Made by a program: the position numbers and the translations under genes. Below the pieces are notes generated by a model. It saw nothing but the letters and a program-made list of their open reading frames with translations. It was not told the DNA's origin and did not search any database. From the NCBI GenBank assembly GCA_946480785.1, contig CAMLLD010000017.1:1-64000 (forward strand): DNA of 64,000 nucleotides, in the 5' to 3' direction. Position 1 is the first letter of the stretch, and each line of letters starts with the position of its first letter. This document shows positions 19,470-28,800 of this stretch, piece by piece. Source of the DNA: an uncultured Blastocatellia bacterium. GTDB lineage: Bacteria; Acidobacteriota; Blastocatellia; Pyrinomonadales; Pyrinomonadaceae.

Positions 19470-20660
19470 TTAAGTGACTGAAACCGAAGCAAACTTACTC
19501 GCCAGCACGAGGCTCAACGCGCCCATCAATGTCGGCTCCGGACCGAGCGTCGACGCGATGATGCGCGTCGAAGGCAAGCCGCGGCAGATCGTCGCTTCCA
19601 CACTCGTCCTGATGTCTTCCGCGATCACCGGCCACGCGCGCACGATCGGACCGCCAACGATTACGGCCTCCGGCGCGAGACCGCGAATCAGGTTCGCGAT
19701 GCCGATGCCCAGATATTTCGCTGTCTCCTGCAACGCCGTGCGCGCCGCGCCGTCGCCACGCAACGCGAGATCGATCAATTCACCGAAGTCGATGTCGCCC
19801 GCGCCATTCGAACCATTCGAAAGATTCTTGTAGCGCGCGAGCGCTGAACGCTCTGAGGCAAACGCTTCCCAACATTCACGGCTGCCCGAAGCACACGCGA
19901 CCGGCGCGCCCTGCCCGATCGTCATGTGACCAAACTCGCCGGCCGCGCCGTTCTCACCGCGATAAACCTGGCCGTCGAAAACGATGCCCGTGCCCACGCC
20001 GCCTTCGACGAGCACGAGAATGAAGTCGCGCACTTCGCGAATCTCCGGCAGGCCGAACCACAGTTCCGCGAGCGCCGCGGCGTTCGCGTCGTTGTCCATC
20101 GTGACCGGCAGACCGGTAGCCTCGTTCAAATCTTTCGCCAACGGCAAGTCGCGCCAGTTGAACGTCGGCACGAACATGTCGCTACCTTCGGGATCGACGA
20201 GACCCGGCAGACTGACGCCGATACCTTCGATCGTTCCGTTGTTGCGGCGGATTAGCTTGTTGGCGCGTTCGATAATGCGGCGAGTGGTTTCTTCAGCGTC
20301 AGGGTGAGTTTCGAAACTCTCTTCCTGCAACACGCGTCCCGCGAGATCGCTGGTCGCCACCATCGTGCGGTTCGTGCCGACGTCGACTCCGATCGCCACC
20401 GCGTCGGCAGTACGCAGTGAAAGCAGGATTGGCGGACGGCCCCCTGTCGATTCACCGCTGACTTCTTCGATCAAGCCGTCGACGCGCAGTTCCTCGACGA
20501 TCAGCGAAACGGTGGAGCGTTGCAGCGCGGTTTCGTGAGCGATTTCGGCGCGTGAGATGGGGCCGCGTTCGCGCACGTAGTTCAAGACTATCTGTCGATT
20601 GATGTCGCGAATCGTGTTCGAGCGGGCGACGTTAGCTTTCTTTAGGTCGATGCGACGCAT
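19470..20660 (-). CDS. ROK-family transcriptional regulator (NagC/XylR-like)
   Basis: The 396-residue protein has an N-terminal winged helix (about 20-80, RAEIAHETALQRSTVSLIVE) followed by a ROK sugar-kinase-like domain: VAIGVDVGTNRTMVATSDL, a DNDANAAALAE segment and GAAGEFGHMTIG. ROK repressors bind sugars or sugar phosphates and control transport and catabolism genes. The usual zinc cluster CxCGxxGCxE here reads CASGSRECWE, so one cysteine ligand is replaced by Ser. It sits 230 bases upstream of the receptor on the same strand, and the paired repeats at the receptor promoter are its most likely targets. A GlcNAc- or glucose-type inducer would fit the GH20/GH3 genes, but this is not shown. 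Confidence 0.9.
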   Translation of the reverse strand: MRRIDLKKANVARSNTIRDINRQIVLNYVRERGPISRAEIAHETALQRSTVSLIVEELRVDGLIEEVSGESTGGRPPILLSLRTADAVAIGVDVGTNRTMVATSDLAGRVLQEESFETHPDAEETTRRIIERANKLIRRNNGTIEGIGVSLPGLVDPEGSDMFVPTFNWRDLPLAKDLNEATGLPVTMDNDANAAALAELWFGLPEIREVRDFILVLVEGGVGTGIVFDGQVYRGENGAAGEFGHMTIGQGAPVACASGSRECWEAFASERSALARYKNLSNGSNGAGDIDFGELIDLALRGDGAARTALQETAKYLGIGIANLIRGLAPEAVIVGGPIVRAWPVIAEDIRTSVEATICRGLPSTRIIASTLGPEPTLMGALSLVLASKFASVSVT

Positions 20661-20694
20661 GTGGCGAAGGCAGAGAATAATTCATCTGTCTGGT

Positions 20695-20737
20695 TGTGTC
20701 ATCTGCTGTGTCATCTAGCGCACAACTAGGCTATACT
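20695..20737 (+). promoter_or_regulatory. possible promoter and paired direct repeat, divergent region
   Basis: TGTGTCATCT occurs at 20695-20704 and again at 20707-20716, 12 bp apart, between the ROK gene and the divergent secreted-protein gene. TATACT (20732-20737) is a good -10 for the plus-strand gene, but the matching -35 is poor, as expected for an activator-dependent or weak promoter. Which gene the repeats control is unclear. Confidence 0.35.
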
Positions 20738-20764
20738 AACCGCCAAAAATCCGGGAGGTCTGCT

Positions 20765-21400
20765 ATGCATCACGCGAGCAAATACTCGTTAGCCGTAATC
20801 CCCCTCCTGATATTGTGTGCCGTCCCCGTCCTCGCCCAGCGCGTTCCGACCGGGGGTCCGCCTGCGGATCGCACGAACGCCGATCGCATTCGCCAGCAGC
20901 AAATGAGCAATCGCGAATGGCAACTGCGAAACTTCGGCAACGAACGCAGCGCGCCGAAAGATCGCCGGCAGCTCGAGTTGTTAGTGCAGCAAACAGAAGA
21001 AGACTTCAATCGCATTCTGAGTCTGCACAACGAGATCGCGCGTATGCTCGCGGCCTCGAAACCGATCGAGTACACGTTCATCTCCAGTGCGAGCGCCGAG
21101 ATCAAGAAACACGCGTCCCGGTTGCAATCGACACTCGCGCTGCATCAACTACCGAGCGATGAGCTGGTGGTGGAAAAATCAGACGAACTCAGCGATGCGC
21201 AAATGAAAGCCGCGTTAATCAGAATGTGCAACGAGATCAGGAGCTTCGTCCAGAACCCGGTGATCGCAAAGCCGAACACCGTCGATGCGCAGGAACTGAC
21301 GAACGCGCGGCGCGACTTGGAGAGTTTGATTCAGCTAAGCGGGCACTTGAAAAAGGAAGCCGGCCGGAAGCACGAGACCGCAACGCTCAACGTTAACTAG
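20765..21400 (+). CDS. secreted protein of unknown function, helical
   Basis: The ATG at 20765 follows CGGGAGG at good spacing and begins a signal peptide (LAVIPLLILCAVPVLAQ); the upstream start at 20696 lacks both. The 211-residue product is mainly charged helix after a Pro/Gly-rich segment (RVPTGGPPADRTNADR), with NREWQLRNFG, QTEEDFNRILSLHNEIARML and a C-terminal coiled-coil-like stretch. I recognise no family with a known job. It is divergent from the ROK regulator and converges, with an 8-base overlap, on the CRTAC1 lipoprotein gene. Its position between the two TPR/CRTAC1 clusters is suggestive but no more. Confidence 0.8.
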   Translation: MHHASKYSLAVIPLLILCAVPVLAQRVPTGGPPADRTNADRIRQQQMSNREWQLRNFGNERSAPKDRRQLELLVQQTEEDFNRILSLHNEIARMLAASKPIEYTFISSASAEIKKHASRLQSTLALHQLPSDELVVEKSDELSDAQMKAALIRMCNEIRSFVQNPVIAKPNTVDAQELTNARRDLESLIQLSGHLKKEAGRKHETATLNVN

Positions 21401-23210
21401 TCTTCTGTTGCGTCGGTGATGGCTGCGGCGCGGGCGTTCTGACGAAGACGATCGGTTCACTCGAAACCACACCCTTTCCTTCCTGTACGACGATCGATTG
21501 ATTCGGTTTGATGTCGGCGATGCGATCTTTCTGACCGCTGGGCCAGGTGATCTCGAGTGTGAGTGTCGTGCCTTCCTCCGGTTTGCCGAGGCCGAACGTC
21601 AACGGCAACTCCGACTGCGAACAATAACTTGATCCGGTTCTCACCGTCTCGAATTCAGTTCGTCCTTTTGAGCTCTTCAAAACAACCTTCGCGCCGATGC
21701 CGTCGCGATTCGATCTCGTGCCGACAGTGCGCACGCGCAGCAGATCGTTCTGGTTCGCGTTGTCGTTACGCAGCAGCCGCGCTGGTCCATTGTTCGTCGT
21801 GATCAGCAGATCCAGATCGCCGTCGTTGTCGAAGTCGCCGTAAGCAGCGCCGCGCCCGACAATCGCGCGATTCAAAGCGCGGCCGAGCTTCGAGCTCACT
21901 TCTTCAAACTTCTTCTTGCCCTTGTTGTGAAAGAGATGCGGCGGCTGCGCGTACTTCACGGTGGGCTGCACGATGCTGATGTCGTCCGACACGTGCCCAT
22001 TCGCGGCGAAGATGTCGAGCAGCCCGTCGAGATCGTAATCGAAGAAGAACGTCGCGAACGTCAACGACTGCGCCGACATTTTGCCGATGCCGGATGCGGG
22101 CGCGTCGTCAGTGAACAGACCGGAGCCGTCGTTGTGATAGAGCGCGATGCTTTCGTTGGTGAAGTTTCCGATGACCACGCTTTGCCGGCCCGAACCGTCG
22201 TAATCGGCCGCGTCGACGCCCATGCCCGCGCGCGCCGTGCCCGCTTCGCTGAACGCCACGCCCGCGATCACGGCGTTGTCCGTGAACGTGCCGTTGTGGT
22301 TGTTGTGATAGAGCTTGTTTGGTTCGGTGTCGTTGGCGACGAAGAGATCCGTCCAGCCGTCGTCGTCGTAATCGAGCAACGCCACGCCCAGCGTCTTGCC
22401 CGCCGGATCGTTGAGACCCGCTTTCGCGGTGACGTTTTCGAAAGTGCCGTTGCCGCGGTTGTGATAGAGCGTTGCGCTCTGGCCTTTGTAAGTCTGCGGC
22501 GTGCAGTACGACTTGTTTTTGCCGTCGAGCGTGCAGAAGAGATCGGTTTGCGGCGTCCAATCGACGTAGTGGCCGACGAAGAGATCGAGCTTGCCGTCGT
22601 TGTCGTAGTCGAACCACGCGGCGCTCGTGGAGAAACCGGGATCGCCGGTGCCGGTGGATTTAGTCATGTCGACAAACTTGCCGCCACCGAGATTGCGGAA
22701 CAGATGGTTTGGACCAACGCAGGTGATGTAGATGTCTTCGTTGCCGTCGTTGTCGTAGTCGGCGACGGCGACGCCGATGCCGTACATTTCAACGGCGAGT
22801 CCGGCTTGCGCGGTGACGTCGGTGAACGTGCCGTCTTTGTTGTTGTGATAGAGCGCCGGGTACGAGCGGCGCTTTTTGTTTTCGGGCCAGTCCATCGAGT
22901 TGACGAGCAGGATGTCCTGCCAGCCGTCGTTGTCGTAATCGAGGAAGGCGCCGCCGGAACCGATCGTTTCGGGAAGATACTTTTTGCCGAACGCGCCGCT
23001 GTTGTGTTTGAAGTGAATGCCGGCTTCGGCGGTGACGTCGGTGAATTCGATCGCGCCCGAGGGACGTGGTGGCGTCGCGCTCGGCGATGGTGAAGCCGTT
23101 GCTACTTGAGCAGTAGCTTCCTGAGCCGCAGGGGCTACAGTTGCAGGCTGTTTGCAGCCACACATTAAAACCAAAACACAAAAACCAATTAACGTTTTAA
23201 GGGGTTTCAT
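21393..23210 (-). CDS. CRTAC1-type lipoprotein (FG-GAP/VCBS + ASPIC/UnbV)
   Basis: I start this gene at the ATG at 23210, which overlaps the upstream gene by ATGA; the open frame continues upstream to 23840 but only as an antisense shadow of that gene. The 605-residue protein has a lipoprotein-type signal (FCVLVLMCGC, probable lipidated Cys 19), an Ala/Thr/Pro linker, VCBS/FG-GAP blades ([36 protein letters not shown]) and an ASPIC/UnbV domain (LTLEITWPSGQKDRIADI). It should be membrane-anchored, unlike the other CRTAC1 proteins here. It is the last gene of a four-gene coupled unit. Function unknown. Confidence 0.89.
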   Translation of the reverse strand: MKPLKTLIGFCVLVLMCGCKQPATVAPAAQEATAQVATASPSPSATPPRPSGAIEFTDVTAEAGIHFKHNSGAFGKKYLPETIGSGGAFLDYDNDGWQDILLVNSMDWPENKKRRSYPALYHNNKDGTFTDVTAQAGLAVEMYGIGVAVADYDNDGNEDIYITCVGPNHLFRNLGGGKFVDMTKSTGTGDPGFSTSAAWFDYDNDGKLDLFVGHYVDWTPQTDLFCTLDGKNKSYCTPQTYKGQSATLYHNRGNGTFENVTAKAGLNDPAGKTLGVALLDYDDDGWTDLFVANDTEPNKLYHNNHNGTFTDNAVIAGVAFSEAGTARAGMGVDAADYDGSGRQSVVIGNFTNESIALYHNDGSGLFTDDAPASGIGKMSAQSLTFATFFFDYDLDGLLDIFAANGHVSDDISIVQPTVKYAQPPHLFHNKGKKKFEEVSSKLGRALNRAIVGRGAAYGDFDNDGDLDLLITTNNGPARLLRNDNANQNDLLRVRTVGTRSNRDGIGAKVVLKSSKGRTEFETVRTGSSYCSQSELPLTFGLGKPEEGTTLTLEITWPSGQKDRIADIKPNQSIVVQEGKGVVSSEPIVFVRTPAPQPSPTQQKTS

Positions 23211-24007
23211 GCAGCGCGGGTTTCCTGGACAACAACTGGCCGACGTGACTCGAGCCACATCTCGATCAACATCGCCGTCGGGCCGACGATGAACAGCGCG
23301 TAAAGGGGAGCGTAGATAGCCTGGTTCAACCGGAAAAGCATCTCCGCGAAAGCCACGAAGAAAACCACCACACATTGCCATAGCTTCGATCTCACCGTCG
23401 TCTTCGGATCGGTAATCATGAAGAACACGAACAGTTGATACATCGGCCCGGTGATCGGCGCGACTTCCGCACGCCACGGATGCCCCGTGATCCAACTGCG
23501 CACAAACGCAAAGAAGATGAACGACACGACGTACGTGAAACTGATGTGAAAACGCTTCGCGCGCCAGATGATCACCGAACCCAAAATCCAGATCACGAGC
23601 AGCGGCCAGAGGAAGTTGCCCCACTGCACGCTCAACACCGCGACTGCGTCGGGCGCGAGCAGCAACAGCGCGACGATGCCGAAGTTTGAAGGGTTCCACA
23701 GGTGGCGATCCTTCACGCGCAGCACATACTTCGACATGATCGACAAGACGCTGCACAACGCGTAGGGCCAGAACGCGGGCGAACGAAGCAAAATCCCGAC
23801 GCTGATGCCCGAGATGTACGCGCTCGAAAGGTTCAGCCACTTACCGAAAAAGATGCGGCCCAGGACGAGCTCGGTCACCAGCGCCGCGATGATCGCGAGT
23901 GCCGTTCTCTCCCAACTCTCGAGAATGCCGTACGCGAAGTGGCCCACCAGCAGGATGCAGGTGATGAACAACGGCGGGACGTAACGGTTGTCGAGACGAA
24001 GCTTCAT
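23207..24007 (-). CDS. orphan RnfD/NqrB-like integral membrane protein
   Basis: This 266-residue protein has eight or nine hydrophobic helices. HLWNPSNFGIVALLLL, SGISVGILLRSP and FFMITDPKTT match the conserved NPxxxG, SG..gxLL and FMxTDPxTS segments of the RnfD/NqrB family, the membrane subunit of Rnf and Na-NQR electron-transport complexes. It is shorter than usual RnfD (about 350) and I see no S/T-G-A-T flavinylation motif, so it may not carry covalent FMN. No other rnf or nqr gene is in the window. It sits between two CRTAC1 genes with ATGA overlaps on both sides. A role in moving electrons or ions across the inner membrane for the exported partners is inference. Confidence 0.72.
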   Translation of the reverse strand: MKLRLDNRYVPPLFITCILLVGHFAYGILESWERTALAIIAALVTELVLGRIFFGKWLNLSSAYISGISVGILLRSPAFWPYALCSVLSIMSKYVLRVKDRHLWNPSNFGIVALLLLAPDAVAVLSVQWGNFLWPLLVIWILGSVIIWRAKRFHISFTYVVSFIFFAFVRSWITGHPWRAEVAPITGPMYQLFVFFMITDPKTTVRSKLWQCVVVFFVAFAEMLFRLNQAIYAPLYALFIVGPTAMLIEMWLESRRPVVVQETRAA

Positions 24008-25803
24008 GCAGACTCTTTGATTTTATAAACCTGACCCGGCGACGGCTTATCGATCACTTGTGTTTTCCCCGACGGCCATCTGATTTCGACCTTCTCAAGA
24101 CGAGGATTAATCCCCAGCCCAAAATGCAGACGCCGCTGGTTCTGCGAACAGAAACCGTTGCCGCCAGTGATCTGTTGCACCTGTTGCCGCCCGTCCCAAA
24201 ACACACGCACTTCCGCGCCGATCGCACTGCGATTACTCGCCGTTCCTTCAAGCTCGAAATCGATCCACGCGTTTCCCGGCGCGACCGTGTTCTTGTAAAC
24301 GAGCAACGGCCCGCGTTGATTCGCGACCACGACGTCCAACACGCCGCGATTCCAAAGATCCACGAGCGCCACCGCGCGATCAAACTCATCCTGTGCTCTC
24401 GCCCCAACTGCCTGCGCCACGTTCACAAACTTGCCCGCGCCGTCGTTAAGCCAAACACGTTTCGGTTGATAACCCGAGAGACTGCGCCCATCCATCGGCG
24501 GCCAGTCCGCGGCGTCGGAAATGATCGTCGAGTTGCCGCCCGCGATCTTCGAGAAGTCGTACCAGTAATTCGTGTTGCGATCCGCCGAGATGTAACCGTT
24601 GACGAGATACAAATCGAGCGTGCCGTCGTTATTGAGATCGCCAAACTGCGCGCCGAAACTCCAGCCGCCAATCTCCACATCCATCTCGCGCGCGAGATTG
24701 TCATACTTCAATCCATCACCGCCCGTGCCTTCGCGCGGCACCCAAAGATTGTTGCCCTGAATCAACACGCCTTCTTCGGAGATGTTCGAAACGTAGATCG
24801 CATACTTGCCTTCGTTGAGCACGTCGGCCATCGATGCATTCATGCCGCTCTTCGGCGCGAACCCGACGCCCGTCTGCTTGCCGGCTTCGCGAAAACGTTT
24901 GCCATCGTTGAAGTAGAGCTCGGAGATGCCGTAGTCGTTGGCGATGAAGAGATCGGGATACCCGGTGCCGCGCAGATCCGCCGCCGCCGCGGCCAGCGCC
25001 CAACGACGCGAATCAATCCCGAGTTGCTGACTGACCTCTTCAAACGATCCATTGCCGAGGTTGTGAAACAGATACTTGCGTCCGCCGTTGCGCGCGTACT
25101 CAAAACTCTCCGGCATGATCTTCGTCGACTTCAAATGCCAGAGATCGACGTCTTCGGAGTAATAACCGCCGAGAAAGAGATCGAGCTTCCCGTCGCGATC
25201 GTAGTCAAACCAGATCGCCGTGTTCGCGTTGACCCACGCGGGCAGCTTCGCTTTGTCAGTGACGCGCGTAAAGCCGTGACCGGCGTCGTTGTGAAAGAGC
25301 TCGGGCTTGCCCCACTTGTACAGGAAAAGATCTTCGTAACCGTCGTTGTCGTAGTCGCCCCAGACCGCGCCCATCGACACGCCGGTACCCGGCTGATTCA
25401 CATCCGCAATCCCAAGATCGCCGGCGACGTCCTTGAACGATCCATCTTTGAGATTGTGATAGAGCGCGTTCTTACTACCCTCGCCGCTGTTTGTGACGTA
25501 GATGTCGGCCCAGCCGTCGCGATCGAAATCGACGATCGAAACGGCCGCGCCCATCGATGCGACTTGCGGCATGATGTGCTGGAGTTTCGGATCGAGCGCC
25601 GGCGCCTGGTGCGTGAAGTTGACGCCTGCGGATTGACCGACCTCAGTCAGATGAAAACCGTAACGATTCAGCGCGACGTTCGCATCCAGCGACGCGTTCG
25701 CGGTCTCGCCGCGCGTGCGGAAGTGTCGCAGCACGGCGGGCAGCGCGAGCAGCGCCACGAAGATCACCGACAGCACTGTGCGAGCAATAGCGCGGCCTTT
25801 CAT
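24004..25803 (-). CDS. secreted CRTAC1-type protein (FG-GAP/VCBS + ASPIC/UnbV)
   Basis: The 599-residue protein starts with a signal or anchor sequence (TVLSVIFVALLALPAVL), then FG-GAP/VCBS blades (VSIVDFDRDGWADIYVTNS, GAVWGDYDNDGYEDLFLYKW) and ends with ASPIC/UnbV (RLEKVEIRWPSGKTQVID). Compared with its relatives it has longer insertions between blades (for example around YISADRNTNYWYDFSKIAGG). Both ends overlap neighbours by ATGA: the TPR-CRTAC1 giant upstream and the RnfD-like gene downstream. It is the second gene of that coupled unit, so equal synthesis with its neighbours is likely. Family is firm; job unknown. Confidence 0.89.
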   Translation of the reverse strand: MKGRAIARTVLSVIFVALLALPAVLRHFRTRGETANASLDANVALNRYGFHLTEVGQSAGVNFTHQAPALDPKLQHIMPQVASMGAAVSIVDFDRDGWADIYVTNSGEGSKNALYHNLKDGSFKDVAGDLGIADVNQPGTGVSMGAVWGDYDNDGYEDLFLYKWGKPELFHNDAGHGFTRVTDKAKLPAWVNANTAIWFDYDRDGKLDLFLGGYYSEDVDLWHLKSTKIMPESFEYARNGGRKYLFHNLGNGSFEEVSQQLGIDSRRWALAAAAADLRGTGYPDLFIANDYGISELYFNDGKRFREAGKQTGVGFAPKSGMNASMADVLNEGKYAIYVSNISEEGVLIQGNNLWVPREGTGGDGLKYDNLAREMDVEIGGWSFGAQFGDLNNDGTLDLYLVNGYISADRNTNYWYDFSKIAGGNSTIISDAADWPPMDGRSLSGYQPKRVWLNDGAGKFVNVAQAVGARAQDEFDRAVALVDLWNRGVLDVVVANQRGPLLVYKNTVAPGNAWIDFELEGTASNRSAIGAEVRVFWDGRQQVQQITGGNGFCSQNQRRLHFGLGINPRLEKVEIRWPSGKTQVIDKPSPGQVYKIKESA

Positions 25804-28800
25804 CTCTGCTGCGTAAACCTCATCGCGTTTTGAAAGATGTCAGCCGTCACGTAACGGGTGTGAAAGTTCTGCCAGTCTTCCGGATGTTGACGGTATACCC
25901 ACTCGTCTTCGAGTCGTCCCGGCGGCGTGTCGTACAAGTTCTTCGCGTGATACGGCAACGGCAACACAGTCTTCGCGAACGTGGAGTTGTAATCTCCGTC
26001 TTTGATCCAACCGTCTCCCACGATCACGTAGTCGCGCACCCAACCGGCGGGCGGCGGCGCGGGCGCGGCGAAGCGAAACGACATCTCGTCGCCGGCATTC
26101 ATGATCACGTAACGATCGTCGGCGCGCAGCAACAACTCGCGCACGTCACCAAATCGCGTGTAATAGCCAATCAAGTCGCGCCAGATCTGTTTCGAGCTCG
26201 AAAGACGATTGTAGTCTGGTACTTCAGGAGACGAAGCGTTCGCCTGAGTGATGACAGAATAACCGCGATAGTGAAGATCCGCCACCTCGGGATTCAGCGG
26301 CGTGATCTTCGGCTTGGCGTCGGGAACGGGAACCGCCCATTCCAACAAGTCCCAATACACTTCGAGATTCGTCCGGAGCCGAAGTTTGCGCGGCGTGCCT
26401 GGCTTGAAAACGTTCGCCAGATCAAACAAACAGATCTTCTTGCGCCCCGCCGGAAAGCCGAGGTTCGCGCGCGCCGTTTCCCAACCACCCTTGCCGTCCG
26501 GAACTTCGAGACTCAAAGGCCGCGCTTGTTCCTGTTGTCCCTGGCTGATGGCGACGTTGATCGAAGAGTCCGTCGGATGCATCCAGCCGTGGGCGATTAG
26601 CAACAGCGGGCCGCTCGCGGGCGCGTCATTGCCGAGATCGATCTCCACGTAATGATCTCGCGTCACGCCCTGATACTTTCCGCGTCCGAACGTGTCGAGA
26701 TAGTTGCCGTCGAGCTTGTTGACGACGTTCGTTACGTCCTGCCCGTTGTCGTCAACGGCGGACGCGATCGGGTGCGGCGTGTTGACGGTCGTGATGGCGA
26801 GCTTCGCGGCCGGGATCACAAAACGTTCGTCGACAAAAATGTCTTTATCGGCCGGATGATCCACGACCATCAGACTGAGTTGATCGTAGTAATAAGTCTC
26901 CCACAGCTCGGCGGTGATGCGCAGATCGTAATAACCATCGCGCGGCACGAGTTGATCGCCGCGGAGCTTGTACCACTCTTCGGTAGCTTCGACGCGCGCG
27001 GTGCCGAGCGTGTTGATGCGCAGACCAATCGCCGAGCTCCACGGCACCGCGTCCTTCACAAACTCCATCTGCTTGCCGTTCCAGGCAAACAGGAACGGAC
27101 ACGAACCTTTCAAACGCTGCTCGGTCACGATCTCTTTATCCGCCTGTGCTTCGAAATCCGCGCGCACGGAACCGTTGGGCCACACGACGCGAATCACGTC
27201 GGCGGTTGTTTGATCGCCGAGACCGAAATGCAGCGATGGTCCGGTGATCGGCTGCTTCTGCACGAGCAGCCCCGATCTGATTTCCATCTCGCCGCCGACG
27301 CCAAACGGATTGATCCGCTGATCGCCGACAGCCGTGGTGGCGCGCGGGCGAACAACTTGCCAGTGATAGTTTTTCTTGCCGCTGTTTATCCCCTCGACAG
27401 CTCTCTCGCCCGCCACTGCCAGAAGGTCCAGCCGTCCGTCTGCATTCAGATCTGCGATGTCCATGGCTCGCTCGACGCCGGCCTGGTTTTTGAAGGGAAC
27501 GAACTTCCCGTTTTCATCGCTCAACAAAACATACGTGTTGAAGACGAGATCAAGTCCACCGTTGTTATCGAGATCTGCGATCAGCAGCACGCCTGGTTCG
27601 TTGAAAGAATTATCTACCTTCGCGACTTCCGCCACGTCCCAACCCGCGCCGTGATCTTTGTCTGACAAACGCACGATCGCGCCGTCAGCCCGCGCGATCA
27701 CTAGATCGAGCACGCCGTCGGTGTTGAGATCCGCAACACCGAGCGCGACGGCTGGACCAGTGTCAAACGCAAACGGCAGATCGCGTTTGCTGAACTGCCC
27801 CTGGCGCTCATTGCTGAACACGTGGACCAGGCGTATCTCGTCGATGAAAGCCGCGTCCGGATCGCCATCGCCGTCGAAGTCGGCCCACGCGAAACTCGTG
27901 ACGCCGGACACGCCGGCGAAAGGTTGAATGTCGGTGAAGGTGCCGTCGCCGTTGTTGCGCAGCACGATGACGTTGCCGCGCCGCGCGCCGAGCACGATGT
28001 CGAGATCGCCGTCGGCTTCAATGTCCGCCGCCCACGCGCCGTTGTAGTCGCCATTGATCACCGCGGCGGGAAGTTTTGTTTCCGCGGTCACATCGACAAA
28101 CGACGACGGGCTGTCCTGGCGAAACAGACGCACGCCGCCCACGCCGGCGAGCACGAGATCCGTTTTGAAGTCGTAGCTGAAATCGATCTGCAAAACGCCG
28201 GCGCGCGATGGCGGTGTGTTGCTTGCTCCACCGGGAAACGGCAGCGTCGCGCCACTCGCGAGCCGCACCTCGTGCGCGGTGGCGGTGGCGATCACTGGCG
28301 CGCCGGTTCCGCTGAGCGCGATCGCGCCGACCCAGTCTGCTTTGTCGGTTGAAGCAATTGGTGTGAAGTTGAAGGATGTTTCCGTATCGGCCACAGCAGT
28401 CTTGAAGATCGGCGTTTCCATCTTCAGAAAGTTTCGAAACGGCGTCGCTTCTTCACCCGGCGGCGGTTTGATCGCCGCGAGATCGCGCCGGTATTCCGGC
28501 ACACGCACCAGCACGTTGCGCAGGAAACTCGTGCGGGTCGCGACGTTGCGCATGTCGCCGCTGTTCATTGCCTGCTCGAGTGCTGTCACTTGCTGTTGCA
28601 CTTCGGGCGGCCACGTTGAAGCACGCGCGCTGATCTTCGCAAGGGATGATTTCGCCGTGCCCTGGAAATTTTGTTTCGCCGAGATGCGTGTCAGTTCAAC
28701 GAGCGCCGCGAGATTGTCGGGCTGCGCGGCAACGATCTGCTGCACGAGTTTTTGAAACTCCTGCTCGTCGCCCTCGCGCTCGACTTCCTCCGCGAGTTTG

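Noticed and set aside
21927..23093. 388-codon plus-strand open frame rich in VVVV motifs
   Set aside because: It is the antisense image of FG-GAP calcium loops (GAC/GAT-rich) of the CRTAC1 lipoprotein gene.
23211..23840. N-terminal extension of the CRTAC1 lipoprotein frame
   Set aside because: This part is within the RnfD-like gene in another frame; the lipoprotein signal begins at 23210.
24058..25833. 591-codon plus-strand open frame
   Set aside because: It is antisense to a clear CRTAC1 gene, has Arg/Val/Ile-rich repetitive composition and no domain; long antisense frames are common at this G+C content.
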